From assembly GCA_015478945.1 (NCBI GenBank), contig JABUQX010014107.1:1-10000 (forward strand): a stretch of 10,000 nucleotides of DNA. Reading direction: 5' to 3'. The position numbers and the translations under genes are program-made. This DNA comes from Trachelipus rathkii (taxonomy: Eukaryota; Arthropoda; Malacostraca; Isopoda; Trachelipodidae). Below, piece by piece: positions 1 through 9,354 of the stretch. The notes under the pieces were generated by a model. It ran no database searches. It was not told where the DNA came from and worked only from the letters and a program-made list of their open reading frames with translations. Each line of letters opens with the position of its first letter. Position 1 is the first letter of the stretch.

Positions 1-262
1 GAGATGTTAGGAAAAATGTTTAGATAAAAGAAATTTGTTAAAATTAGCTAAAAGTTATAACATATCACTGATATTTTCCCATTGTTGCAAAGTATAACTC
101 TTAAAATATGATTTTTCCTAAATTCACACATTTAAAATTTATTGCTTTAAATCTAATTGAGTTTTTGAACTGGTTTGTTATCAGCATTTAATAATGATTG
201 TGTATAACATTGAAATTGCTATTGTTCCCTGTTTTATATAAAAAATTTTAACTTCTATAAAT
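1..262 (+). repeat. Left partial satellite copy with an internal loss of ~110 bp
   Basis: The window opens inside a monomer. Subunits B and C are visible at about 90-215 (aactcttaaaatatgattttt, then attgagtttttgaactgg and tcagcattta). After gaaattgct near 220 the sequence jumps to ccctgttttatataaaaaat at about 227. It therefore skips the rest of X, all of D and the first half of E, about 110 bp or close to two ancestral subunits. The copy is otherwise noisy. Whether the loss is biological or an assembly slip cannot be told from the sequence. Confidence 0.65.
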
Positions 263-542
263 TACGCGTTTATCTTAAATTGTTCACATTTACAAATATT
301 AGAATCATAAAAATTACGATTTTTCCGTAATATTGTGAACATTTGAAAATTATTGGTAAATCTAAAATCCGGAGTTTTAATGACGTGGTATTTTCAGCAT
401 ATTTGAATAAAAATAATTGTTCATTTGATTGCAGATTTCAAAGCTGAAGAAGTGAATATTAAGTTAACATTTTTGGGTGTTTAATATTGACGTTTTGTAA
501 ATGAAATTTCAATATTTTGTTTTATATAAAAATATTTCATTA

Positions 543-849
543 GTTTGTGAAACCTGTTTTAAAAAAAAATTTTAACTCTATGAAGATTTTACTGTCTTTT
601 TCGTTTGAGTAAGTTGGTCGACATTATCAGAAAAGTATTTTTAACGGTATTTGCAGCTTTTAAAAAATAATGTGTTTTCATTGAAAATGCAATTTCAAAA
701 AACAAAAAGAGAATTTATTAATTAGTTATAGTGTCTTAAATTGACGTATTTTAATGATTATTCAGATATATGGTTTTAATAATACGCTGAAAAAATGTCT
801 CATTAGTGTGAAAACCTGTTTTTATTAAAAAATTCTTAACTTCTAAAAT
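543..849 (+). repeat. Compressed satellite copy missing about one subunit
   Basis: The copy begins normally (gtttgtgaaacctgtttt, then ttttaactct). The A-B region, about 100 bp in a normal monomer, is then replaced by about 55 bp (roughly 580-640) that matches poorly and contains gtaagttggtcgacatta. From tttttaacggtatttgcagc (about 640) the copy is back in register at subunit C and continues through X, D and E. The spacing to the next A subunit (850) is only about 275 bp, roughly one subunit shorter than its neighbours. Confidence 0.55.
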
Positions 850-2261
850 TACGCTTTTTCTTAAATTTTACATTACATAATTTGAAACTCGTTAAAGAGT
901 ATAGATTTTCTCATATGTATTTTATCTCAAAATAATTTGTAATCTTTAATTGATATCATTTAACACGAGTTATTTTTTCGAGCATTTGAAAAATAATAAG
1001 TTTCATTGAAATAAATGCAATTTCAATAAGCAAAAAAGTGAATTTAATTAATAAGTTTTGTAAGGTGTCTTAAATTTACTTTTTTAATGAAATTTCAATA
1101 TGATGTTTTTGTTTATTAACCAAATATTTTCAATAGTTGTGATAAACTGTTTCTAATAAAAAAATGTATAACTTCTAAAATTTAATCTTTTGCTAATAAT
1201 TTTCCACATGTCAAATTAAGAACTCTTAAAGTAGCGTCATTTTTTCCTAAATGTTTCAACAATATTGTAAATTATTGGGTAATTCCCTTAAAATTGAGGT
1301 TTTTAGAAGGTATTATTTCCAGCATTGGAAAAAATTAATGTGTTTCATTGAAATGCATCAGATTTCAAAAAGGCAGAAAAGGTAGTAATTTAATAATTGT
1401 TTTAGTGACTAAATTGATGTTTTTTTTATGAATATTGTCATATTTGTTTTTTATACATAGTCAAATATTTCATTAGTTTGTGAAACCAGTTGTTGTAATT
1501 ATTAATAAAAAATTAGATTAAGACTTCTAATATCTCGACGCTTCTTTCTTACAATTTTTCACATTACAAATTTTAGAACTGTTTAAAAAGTGAGACGATT
1601 TTTCCTAATTTTGAACATTTGAAATTATTTATGTTAAAATCTTTAAATTAATGTTTTTCTCAAAACGGTATTTTTCAGCATTTGAAAAAAAATGTGTTGT
1701 TCGATTGAAATGCGAATTATTTTCATAAAGACAGAAAAGAGATCTTCAATGATTACATTGTTTTGCTGTCTTGTAACTTGAGTTTTTTATGAAATTTTCA
1801 ATATGTTTTTAATATACTGAAAGTATCTTCAATTTAGTTGATGAAAAGCTTGTTTTAATCAAATTAAATTTTTAAGCTTCTACAATTTACGCTTGCTCGT
1901 TAATTTTTTACTATATTACCATAATTTAGACTATTACAAAAAAGATTTTTCCTAAATTCTTCAACATTTGAACATTGGTAAGTTAATCTGACAATACTAA
2001 ATCTTAAAAATCTAGAGTTTTTTAATCGGTGTATTTCAGCATTATGAAAAGAAAAAAAATTAAGATGTAGTTTTCATTAGAACTGCAAGCTTTCAAAAAG
2101 ACACAGAAAGGAGAATTGATATAGATTGTTTTAGGATGTCTTAATAAGACGTTATACACATAGATTCATACAAAAAATGCAATTTCAATATTTGTTTTTT
2201 ATAAAACCAAATAATTCATTAGTTTGAGAATACTCTTGCTCTTTACAATAAAAAAACAAGT

Positions 2262-2325
2262 TCTCCACTTAACATCAACTGTCGTATAGAATTACGCCGA
2301 AATAACCGACATGCTTTTCTTAAAT
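2262..2325 (+). other. Non-monomer sequence inserted in subunit A of one satellite copy
   Basis: This copy has the longest interval in the array (about 405 bp). The expected aacttctaaaattacgcttt is interrupted twice: once before aattacgc by sequence including caactgtcgtatag, and once after it by cgaaataaccgacatg. After that cttttcttaaat resumes the satellite. The inserted bases are richer in CG dinucleotides than the monomer. They could be a biological insertion, a local rearrangement or a read error; they are too short to identify. Confidence 0.45.
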
Positions 2326-3310
2326 TTTTTCCACATTACAAATATAAGAATTATAGAAGTACGATTTTATGTACTACTTAATTCAGACATGTTGAGAATT
2401 AATGTGTGGTAAATGTCTTAAATTTGAGTTTTAGGGTATTTTCAGTCATTGTTTGAAAAAATAATGTAGTTTCATTGAAATGCTAATTCAAAAAAGCAGA
2501 AAAGTTGAATTTATGATAGTTTTAGGATCTAAATGTTTGTCACAATTTGGGCATTCTTCAATTATTTGTTTTTTAATAAGTAGCCAAATATTTCATTAGT
2601 AGTGAAAAGGTGTTTTAAAAACAACTTTAACTTCTAAAATTACGCTTTTTCCTAAATTTTTACACAGTCAATATATTAGAACTCTAAGAGTACGGAGTTT
2701 TCCTAAATTTCACACTATTTGTGAAATTATATGATTATCTTAAAGATGGGTGAGTTTTTTAACGATATTTTTTCAGCATGAAAAAAATGAGATTGATTGT
2801 TTCATTGAATTATGCAATTGGTCAAAAAGCAGATACAGAGGAATTTAGATTAATGTTTAGGTGTCCTTAAATTGACGTTTTTATAATGATAATTTCATAT
2901 ATTTTGTTTTACATATACCAAATATTCATTAGTTGTGATAACTTTTAATAAAATAATGTGTTTTATTTAACTTCTAAAATTACGCTTTTTCTTAAATTTT
3001 CACATTACAAATTTAGAACTCTTAAAAGTACGATTTTTCCTAAATTTCAACATTTGAAATTATTTAGTAAATCTTAAAATTGAGTTTTTAACGGTATTTT
3101 CAGCATTTGAAAAAATACAGTGGTTTCTTTGAAATGCTTTTTCAAAAAGTAGAAAAGCGAATTTAGTTAATAGTTTTAGGTGTCTTAAATTGACGTTTTT
3201 TTTAATGAAATTTCAATATTTGTTTTTATATACCAAATATTTCATTAGTTGTGAAAACCTGTTTTAATAAAAAATTTTAACTTCTAAAATTACGCTTTTT
3301 CTTAAATTTT

Positions 3311-3372
3311 CCCATTTATGCTGTCTCTCTTGCTTAGGAAATGCTTTATAAAAAACAAATATAAATAAATAC
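3311..3372 (+). other. Unrelated ~60-bp patch replacing part of a satellite copy
   Basis: The copy is clean up to tacgctttttcttaaatttt (3291-3310). It then reads cccatttatgctgtctctct and on through gcttaggaaatgctttataa and an A-rich ataaataaat run, before rejoining subunit B at cccaacatttgaaat (about 3371). The end of A and the first half of B are missing and are replaced by a similar length of sequence that matches no part of the monomer. Because both flanks are among the best-preserved in the array, this looks like a discrete replacement rather than gradual decay. I cannot assign it to any element. Confidence 0.55.
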
Positions 3373-5610
3373 CCAACATTTGAAATTTGTTTGTGTTAAA
3401 TTTAAAAATTGAGTTTTAACGGTATCACTGTTCAGTCATTTGAAAATATAATGATTTTCATTGAAATCAATTTCAAAAAGCAAGAAAAGTGAATTTTTAA
3501 ATTATATAGTGTTTAATGTGAAAAATGAAACGGTTTTAATGAAATTTTCATTATTTTCTTTAAGCCTAAAGTATTTCATTAGTGTGAAAATCCTGTTTTA
3601 ATAAAAATATTGTTAACTTCTAAAATTTACGCTTTTTCTTAAATTTTCACATTACAAATTCAGAACTCGTTAAAAAGTACAGATTTCTTAAATTATCAAC
3701 ATGTTGAAATTATTGTTAAATACCTAACAATTTGAGTTTTTAACGGCTATTTTTAGCATTTGAAAAAAATAAATGTGTGTAATGAAATGCAATTTCTAAA
3801 AAGCAGAAGAAAAGAATTTATTAATAGTTTTTTAGGTGTCTTAATTGACGATTTTTTATGAAATTTTCAATATTTGTGCTTTTATATACCTTAAATTATT
3901 TCCATTATAATTTGAAACCGTTGTGTTTATAAAGAGTGAATTTAAACTTCTAGAATGTATCTTTGCTAATTTTTACATATAGCAAATTTGTAACTCTTTA
4001 AAGGTATCGATTTTGTTCACCTAAATTTCAACATTTTGAAATTATTTTGGTAAATCTAAAATTGAGTTTTTAACGGTAATGTGTTCAGCATTTTTGAAGA
4101 AAAGTAATGAGTTTCAGTAAAATGCTATTTCAAAAAGCAGTAAAAAATTGATTTATTAATTATGTTTATAGGTGTCCGGTTAATGTGACGTTAGTTTAGT
4201 TGAAATTTCAATTTGTTTTATATATGCAAATATACTTTCATATATAGTCTGTGAAATAACCTGTTTTTAATTAAAAAAATTTAAGCTCTAAATTTATACG
4301 CTTTTTCTTAAATTGTTCACATTACATAAGTTTAGGTAACTATTAAGAGTACGATTTTTCCGTATATTCAACATTTTGAATGTATTTGTAAATCGTTAAA
4401 ATTGAGGTTTTAAACGGATTCAGGCTAGTTTTGAAAAATAAGTGCTTGTTTCTTGAAAATTGTCAATTCAAATAGCAGGGAAAGAGAGATTTATTTAATT
4501 GTTTTAGGTGTCTATCATAAATTGAGTTTTTTTAATGAAATTTCAATTATTTTGTTTTTTATAGTACAAATATTCTCATTAGTGTGAAAGACTGTTTTAT
4601 AAAAAATTTAACTTTAATAATTACGCCTTTTCTTCCTCTTAAATTTTCACAGTTACAGTAATTTAGATATCTCTTAAAAAGTACGATTTTTCCTTAAATT
4701 TTACATTGATGTCTGGGTAAATCTTAAGATTGAGTTTTTAAAGGTATTTTCAAGCATTTGGAAATAATGTTTTTTCCATTGAAATAGCTATTTCGAAAAA
4801 GCAAGAAAGTGAATTTATTTTTAGTTTTAGGTGGTCTAAAAATTAACGTTTTTTAATGAGATTTCATTCAATATTTGTGTTTTTATATACCCTAAATATT
4901 TCATTAGTTGTGAAAAGCTGTTTAGATAAAAATTCTAAACTTTTAAATTGACGCTTTTTCTTAAATTTTCAACATTACAAATTTAGAACTCTTAAAGGTA
5001 TGACGATTTTTTCCTAAATTTCAACATTTGATAATAATTCTGTTAATCTTAAAATTGAGTTTTTAACTGTAATTTTCAGCATTTGAAAATTAATTAGATG
5101 TGCTTTTCATGAAATGCAATTTTTCAAAAGCGAGAAAAAGAGGATTTTATTAATGTGGTCTTTAGGTGTTTTAAATTGACGGTTTTTTTAATTGAATATT
5201 AATTCACATATCTGTTTTTATTTATAGCCAACTATTTTCATTAGTGTTGTGACAACCTGTTTTAATAACAAATTTGAACTTCTAAATATTATTATTATTT
5301 TCTTAATTTTCAATTACAAATTTAGAAGACTCTTCAAAATACGAATATTTAGTTAATTCTAATCATTTTTGTAAATTTTGTTTATAACTTTAAATTAAAT
5401 TTGATTTTTACGGATATTTCAGCTATTTGAATAAAAATAATGTGTTTCATTGAATTGCCAATTTTCAAAAAGCAGAAAGAGATGTTATTAATTGTTTTAG
5501 TGGTGTTTAATTGAATCGTTTTATAATTGAGAGTTCAAATATATTCTTGTTTTTATATGACCAAATATTTCATTAAAGATTGTGAAAACCTGTTTTTAAT
5601 AAAAAATTTT

Positions 5611-5922
5611 AACTTCTTATAAATTTAACGCTTTTTATTCTTAATTTTCACATACAAATTTAGAACTCTTAAAAGTACGATTTTTCCTAAATTTCAACAT
5701 TTGAAATTATTTGTTAAATCTTAAAATTGAGTTTTTAACGGTATTTTCAGCATTTGAAAAAATAATGTGTTTCATTGAAATGCAATTTCAAAAAGCAGAA
5801 AAGAGAATTTTGTAATTGTTTTATTTGTCCTAAATTGACGTTTTTTAATGAAATTTCAATATTTGTTTTTATATACCAAATATTTCCTTAGTTGTGAAAA
5901 CCTGTTCTAGATAAAAAAATTT
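5611..5922 (+). repeat. Reference satellite monomer with six ~51-bp subunits
   Basis: This is one of the cleanest copies and is useful as a type unit. Its subunits are A 5611-5663, B 5664-5715, C 5716-5769, X 5770-5825, D 5826-5875 and E 5876-5922. A, B, C and D align with one another: each begins with a (t)ctTAAA block. A, B and D then carry ACG followed by a run of T, and B, C and D continue into a tttca..atttg segment. X and E fill the expected subunit-sized gaps but are too diverged to align convincingly. In the consensus, ACG-to-ACG distances are about 48 (A-B), 52 (B-C equivalent), 109 (C-D, two units) and 97 (D-next A, two units), which sum to 306. This suggests a short ancestral repeat amplified into a six-subunit higher-order unit. 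The assignment of X and E is inference. Confidence 0.7.
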
Positions 5923-8290
5923 AACTTCTAAAATTACGCTTTTGCCCTAATTTGCACATTACACAATTTTAGAACTCTTTAAAAGGTACGATTTTTCCTG
6001 AATTTCAACCACTTTAAAATTAATTTGGGAATTCTTTAAAAATTGAGTTTTTAACGGTAGATTGCTGCATATTGCAATATATTAATGTGGTTTGCTTGAA
6101 ATGCATTTGAAAAAGCAGATAAAGCGAGTTTAATAAAAATTGAGCTATAGCATTGTCTTAAATTGGCTTTTTTTAATTAAAAATTTCAATGATTGTTTTT
6201 ATATACAAATATTTCCATTATTGTGAAAACCTGTTTTTAAATAAAAAGTTTTATTACTTCTATTAAATTACTGCTTTTTTCTATTTTCATATTACAGAAT
6301 TTGTAGAATACTTAAAATGTACGATTTTTACTAAATTTCACCATTTGAAAATTATTTTGTAATTCTTTAAATTGAGTTATTTCACGGATTTTTCAGCATT
6401 TTGAATAAAATAATTAGAATTAATTACTAATTGAAATTTTCAATAAAGCAGAAAATCGAATTTATTGATAGTTTTGGTGTCCTAAATTGACGTTTTGTAA
6501 TGAAATTTCAAATACTTGTTTTTAATAGTACCTAAATATTTTATTAGTGTGTGAAAACCTGTTCTTTAATAACGAAAAATTTTAACTTTCTAAATTTACG
6601 CTTTTTTAAATTTTCACATTACAAATTTAAAAATCTTAAAAGTACGATTTTTTTCCTAAATTTCAACATTTGAATATTTTTTGGTATATCTTTAAATTGA
6701 GTTTTTAATGGGATGTTTCCAGCATTTGAAAAAATAATGTTTTTCTTTTAACATGCAATTTCAAAAAGACGAAGAATGGGAAATTTAATTAATAGTGTGT
6801 TTTTAGGTGTGCCGTTAAATTGTAACGTTTTCATATGAAATTCTCAATATTTGTTCTTTAGTATACCTATAAGTACTTTCACTTATATGTGAAACCTGTT
6901 TTAAATAAATAAATATTTAACTGCTAAAATTACGCTTTTTCCTTAAATTTTCACATTCCAAATTTAGAATCTCTAAAGGCTATCGATTTTTCCTACAATT
7001 CAACATTTGAAATTATTTGTAATTCTTAAAATTGAGTTTTTTAAGGTATTTTCTAGCATTTGAAAATAATAATGTGTTTCTTGAAATGCAATTTTCAACA
7101 ATAAACAGAAAAGAGAATTGAGCATTTTATTTTAGGTGTCTTAAATTGACGTGTTTTTTTATATGAAGATTTCAATATTGTGTTTTTTATATAGCAAATT
7201 TCATTAGTTGTGAAACTTGTTTATTATATAAATATATTTAATTCTAAAATTACGGCTTTTCTTAAATTTTTTCACATTACAATTTAGAACTCTTAAAAGT
7301 AACGATTTTTCCTCCCTAATTTTCAACATTTGAAATTATTTGGTAAATTTTATAAATTGCAGTTTTTTGAAGACAGGTATTTTCAGCCATTTGAAAAAAT
7401 AATGTGTTTCTTTAAAAAGCAATTTCAAAATTGTGGAAAAAGATGAATTTAGTTGAATAGTTTTAAGGGTGTCTTAATTTGACGTTTTTTTTTAATGAAT
7501 CAATATTTGTTTATATAATACCAAATATTTCATTAGTTGTGAAAACCTGTTTTAATAAAAAAATTTAACTTCTAAAATTACGCTTTTTTTTTAAATTTTC
7601 ACATTACAAATTTAGAACTCTTAAAAGTACGATTTTTCCTAAATTTCAACATTTGAAATTATTGGTAATTCTTAAAATTTGAGTTTTTTTTAACGTGGAT
7701 TTTTCAGCATTTGAAAAAATAATTGTGTTTCATTGAATATGCAATTTTTAAAAGTCAGAAAAGTTAATTTTGTAATAGTTTTAGGTGTCTTAAATTGAGG
7801 TTGTTTAATGAAATTTCAATATTTGTTTTTATATATATCCAAATATTTCATTAGTTGTGAAAACCTTTTATATAAAAAAATTATAACAATCTAAAATTAC
7901 GCTTTTCTTAAACCTTTTCACATTACAAATTTAGAACTCTTAATAAGTAGGAATCATTTTTCCTAATTTCTAACAGTTTGAAATTATCTTGGTAATCTTA
8001 AAAATTGAGTTTTTTAAACGGTATTTTCGCATTTGAAAAACATACAAGTGTTTCATCTGAAATGGCATTTCAAAAAGCAGATAAAGAGATTTATTATTTG
8101 TTTTAGGTGCTTATAATTTGACGTTTTTTTAATGAAATTTCAATATGTGTTTTTATATACAAAATATTTCCCATTAGTTGTGGAAAACTGTTTTAATAAA
8201 AATTTTAACTTTCTAAAATTAACGCTTTTTCTTAAAAATTTTACATTACGAATTTAGAACTCTGAAATAGTACGATTTTTCCTAAATTTC

Positions 8291-8430
8291 AAAATAATTA
8301 CTTTTATTTGGTAAATAGTAAATTTGAATTAAAAATCATATATTAAAGCTATGTGTTAACATTTAAGTAATGAAACAATTTGTGGTTTCATTAAATTGCA
8401 ATTTTTATAAAAATAAAGCAATGAAAGTGT
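8291..8430 (+). repeat. Diverged edge copy of the satellite
   Basis: After the last clear subunit B start (tacgatttttcctaaatttc, about 8271-8290) similarity fades but does not vanish. The segment tttatttggtaaat (about 8305) corresponds to the B-C junction. The segment gtggtttcattaaattgcaa (about 8382-8401), followed by ataaaaataaagcaatgaaa, corresponds to subunit X (gtttcattgaaatgcaattt, aaaaagcagaaa). The differences here are mainly substitutions, unlike the single-base insertions inside the array. Older, unhomogenised copies are expected at satellite edges, so this probably marks the real array boundary. Confidence 0.6.
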
Positions 8431-8437
8431 TAGATAG

Positions 8438-8491
<54 letters not shown>
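8431..8491 (+). repeat. (GATA)n microsatellite
   Basis: Two TAGA units are followed by a 2-base phase slip (tagatagaga) and then an uninterrupted GATA run from about 8439 to 8491, about 13 units. It sits exactly where the edge satellite copy loses similarity. It may have expanded from a gatag-like stretch in that copy, which is inference. The tract is noticeably free of errors compared with the satellite on its left. Confidence 0.97.
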
Positions 8492-8607
8492 TCTTATTCC
8501 ATATAGTTTGAAAACACATTTCTCCACAATTCCTCCTCATCGAAAATTAATCAATTTTATTGTGAACTTGGCTTATACGTTCATGTAATCAATTTGTTTA
8601 ATGGAAT
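8492..8607. other. Unassigned AT-rich flanking DNA
   Basis: This is the stretch between the microsatellite and the 63-bp duplication. It has no satellite landmarks, no convincing open frame and no RNA-gene structure. I see nothing identifiable in it. Confidence 0.6.
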
Positions 8608-8733
8608 CCATAAACAAAAGTTGGATGCCTTGTGGTTGGAGGGTCAGTCAGAAAATGGGTGATAAATCATCCATAAACAAATATTGGATGCCTTGTGGAT
8701 GGAGGGTCAGTCAGAGTATGGGTGACAAATCAT
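8608..8733 (+). repeat. Tandem duplication of a 63-bp unit (two copies)
   Basis: Unit 1 is 8608-8670 and unit 2 is 8671-8733. Both begin ccataaacaaa and share ttggatgccttgtgg, tggagggtcagtcag, atgggtga and aaatcat. I count six substitutions and no indels between them, about 90% identity. Only ccat of a third unit follows at 8734. The period is a multiple of three, so an open frame from 8601 to 8783 runs through both copies and reads as a 21-residue repeat with the core WMPCGWRVSQ.MGDKS. Of the four codons that differ, two are synonymous, so there is no clear sign of protein selection. The frame is short, lacks a signal peptide and has no recognised domain. It is reported as a repeat, not a gene. 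Confidence 0.93.
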
Positions 8734-9139
8734 CCATGTTCATTAGAGTGTCTATTGGAGTTCTATCAATCACGTTGCCTTAATTCTAATTTCATGTTGA
8801 TAAACCTTTACTCTTACCCAATGAAATACAATCATAAAAGAGGGACAGGTAATCTCTTTTCTCTTCCAAACAATTTCTCTTTTCTTTGGTCGGTTTAATT
8901 ATTGTTTTTTTTATTTATTTATTTATCTGTATAAAATATTCTAACTTCATTTTCGTTCGTTCTCCGGTTAATCTTTCTTTTTTCCAAATGACATATAACT
9001 TATACTTTTTAACATTAGTCGGCATGAACACCTACAACAAATCACAGAGAACAACTCACCGACATTATATATGCATGTGCTATGTCACAAAAGTAAGTAG
9101 ATATACTAGAATGTCGTATTAATAATTGTGATTAGGACC
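8734..9139. other. Unassigned region with T-rich low-complexity DNA
   Basis: About 400 bp without a supportable gene. From about 8862 to 8926 the plus strand is strongly pyrimidine-rich (ctcttttctcttccaaac, then tttctcttttctttgg). It ends in a run of eight T and about four TTTA units near 8905-8926. The part nearest 9140 probably includes the untranslated 3' end of the mariner element. A terminal inverted repeat could not be located, because the partner end lies outside the window. Short open frames on the plus strand here have no recognisable content. Confidence 0.6.
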
Positions 9140-9352
9140 TTACCTGAAAATTACAAGCTTATCTGCTCTGTTGAAGTAGGACCCCTTGGGAGGTACACGC
9201 GGTTTCAACGTTCTTTCCATGTCATACAGTACCGGAAGCCATTTTTTCCTGAGTGTCTGTGGTATTTCACGTTGTTACAGTATTTTTTATATTTTCCATC
9301 GTCCCAAAATGACGACCTTTCAACTTTATTTTCAAGTTAGGGAAGAGGTAGA

Positions 9353-9354
9353 AA
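9353..9354 (-). other. In-frame deletion junction removing the third catalytic Asp
   Basis: The minus strand runs V-L-P-H directly into F-Y-L-F-P-N. In this family a proline/tyrosine-rich segment carrying YSPDLAP and the third catalytic aspartate sits between these blocks. Counting from the HHDN aspartate, His falls at +24 and the next residue should be +25; the aspartate is expected at +35. The gap is therefore 11 residues (33 bp) and keeps frame. Confidence 0.8.

Larger units (their letters stand above)
1..8290 (+). repeat. Satellite DNA array, ~306-bp monomer, about 24-25 head-to-tail copies
   Basis: One AT-rich unit recurs in the same orientation across the whole stretch. Using the motif ttctaaaattacgctttttc as a phase mark, copies start near 263, 575 (compressed), 850, 1182, 1536, 1887, 2292, 2641, 2981, 3291, 3628, 3958, 4297, 4622, 4950, 5290, 5628, 5935, 6269, 6597, 6931, 7251, 7579, 7898 and 8220. 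The cleanest intervals are 307 and 310 bp, and a consensus counted by eye is about 306 bp; the mean spacing from 850 to 8220 is about 335 bp because of scattered extra bases. Other constant landmarks are acggtattttcagcatttga, gtttcattgaaatgcaattt, ggtgtcttaaattgacg and ttagttgtgaaaacctgttt. No reading frame of useful length exists in it. Arrays of this type are typical of centromeric or other heterochromatin; that role is inferred, not shown. I do not recognise the family by name. Confidence 0.96.

Noticed and set aside
1..8290. CRISPR-like array because of regularly spaced palindromic motifs
   Set aside because: The whole ~306-bp unit repeats, there are no unique spacers, no cas genes are present and the context is eukaryotic.
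1..8290. Array of decayed genes or a multicopy RNA gene
   Set aside because: Stops occur in all frames, there are no promoter or tRNA/rRNA-like blocks, and the composition is uniformly low in GC.
8601..8783. Open frame encoding a 60-residue repeat peptide
   Set aside because: It has no signal peptide, no recognised domain and no sign of purifying selection between the two units. It is better explained as a frame held open by a 63-bp duplication.
8862..8926. Poly(A) tail of a retroposon read from the minus strand
   Set aside because: The T run is only eight bases with short TTTA units. No target-site duplication or SINE/LINE body could be recognised beside it.
8695..9122. Two overlapping plus-strand open frames (8695-8898, 8886-9122)
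   Set aside because: Their translations are low-complexity products of AT/T-rich DNA with no recognisable family, and they overlap each other.
9030..9130. Terminal inverted repeat of the mariner (AT-rich stretch with tgtcacaaaagtaagtag)
   Set aside because: The other end of the element is outside the window, so no inverted pair can be matched, and no family-specific end was recognised.
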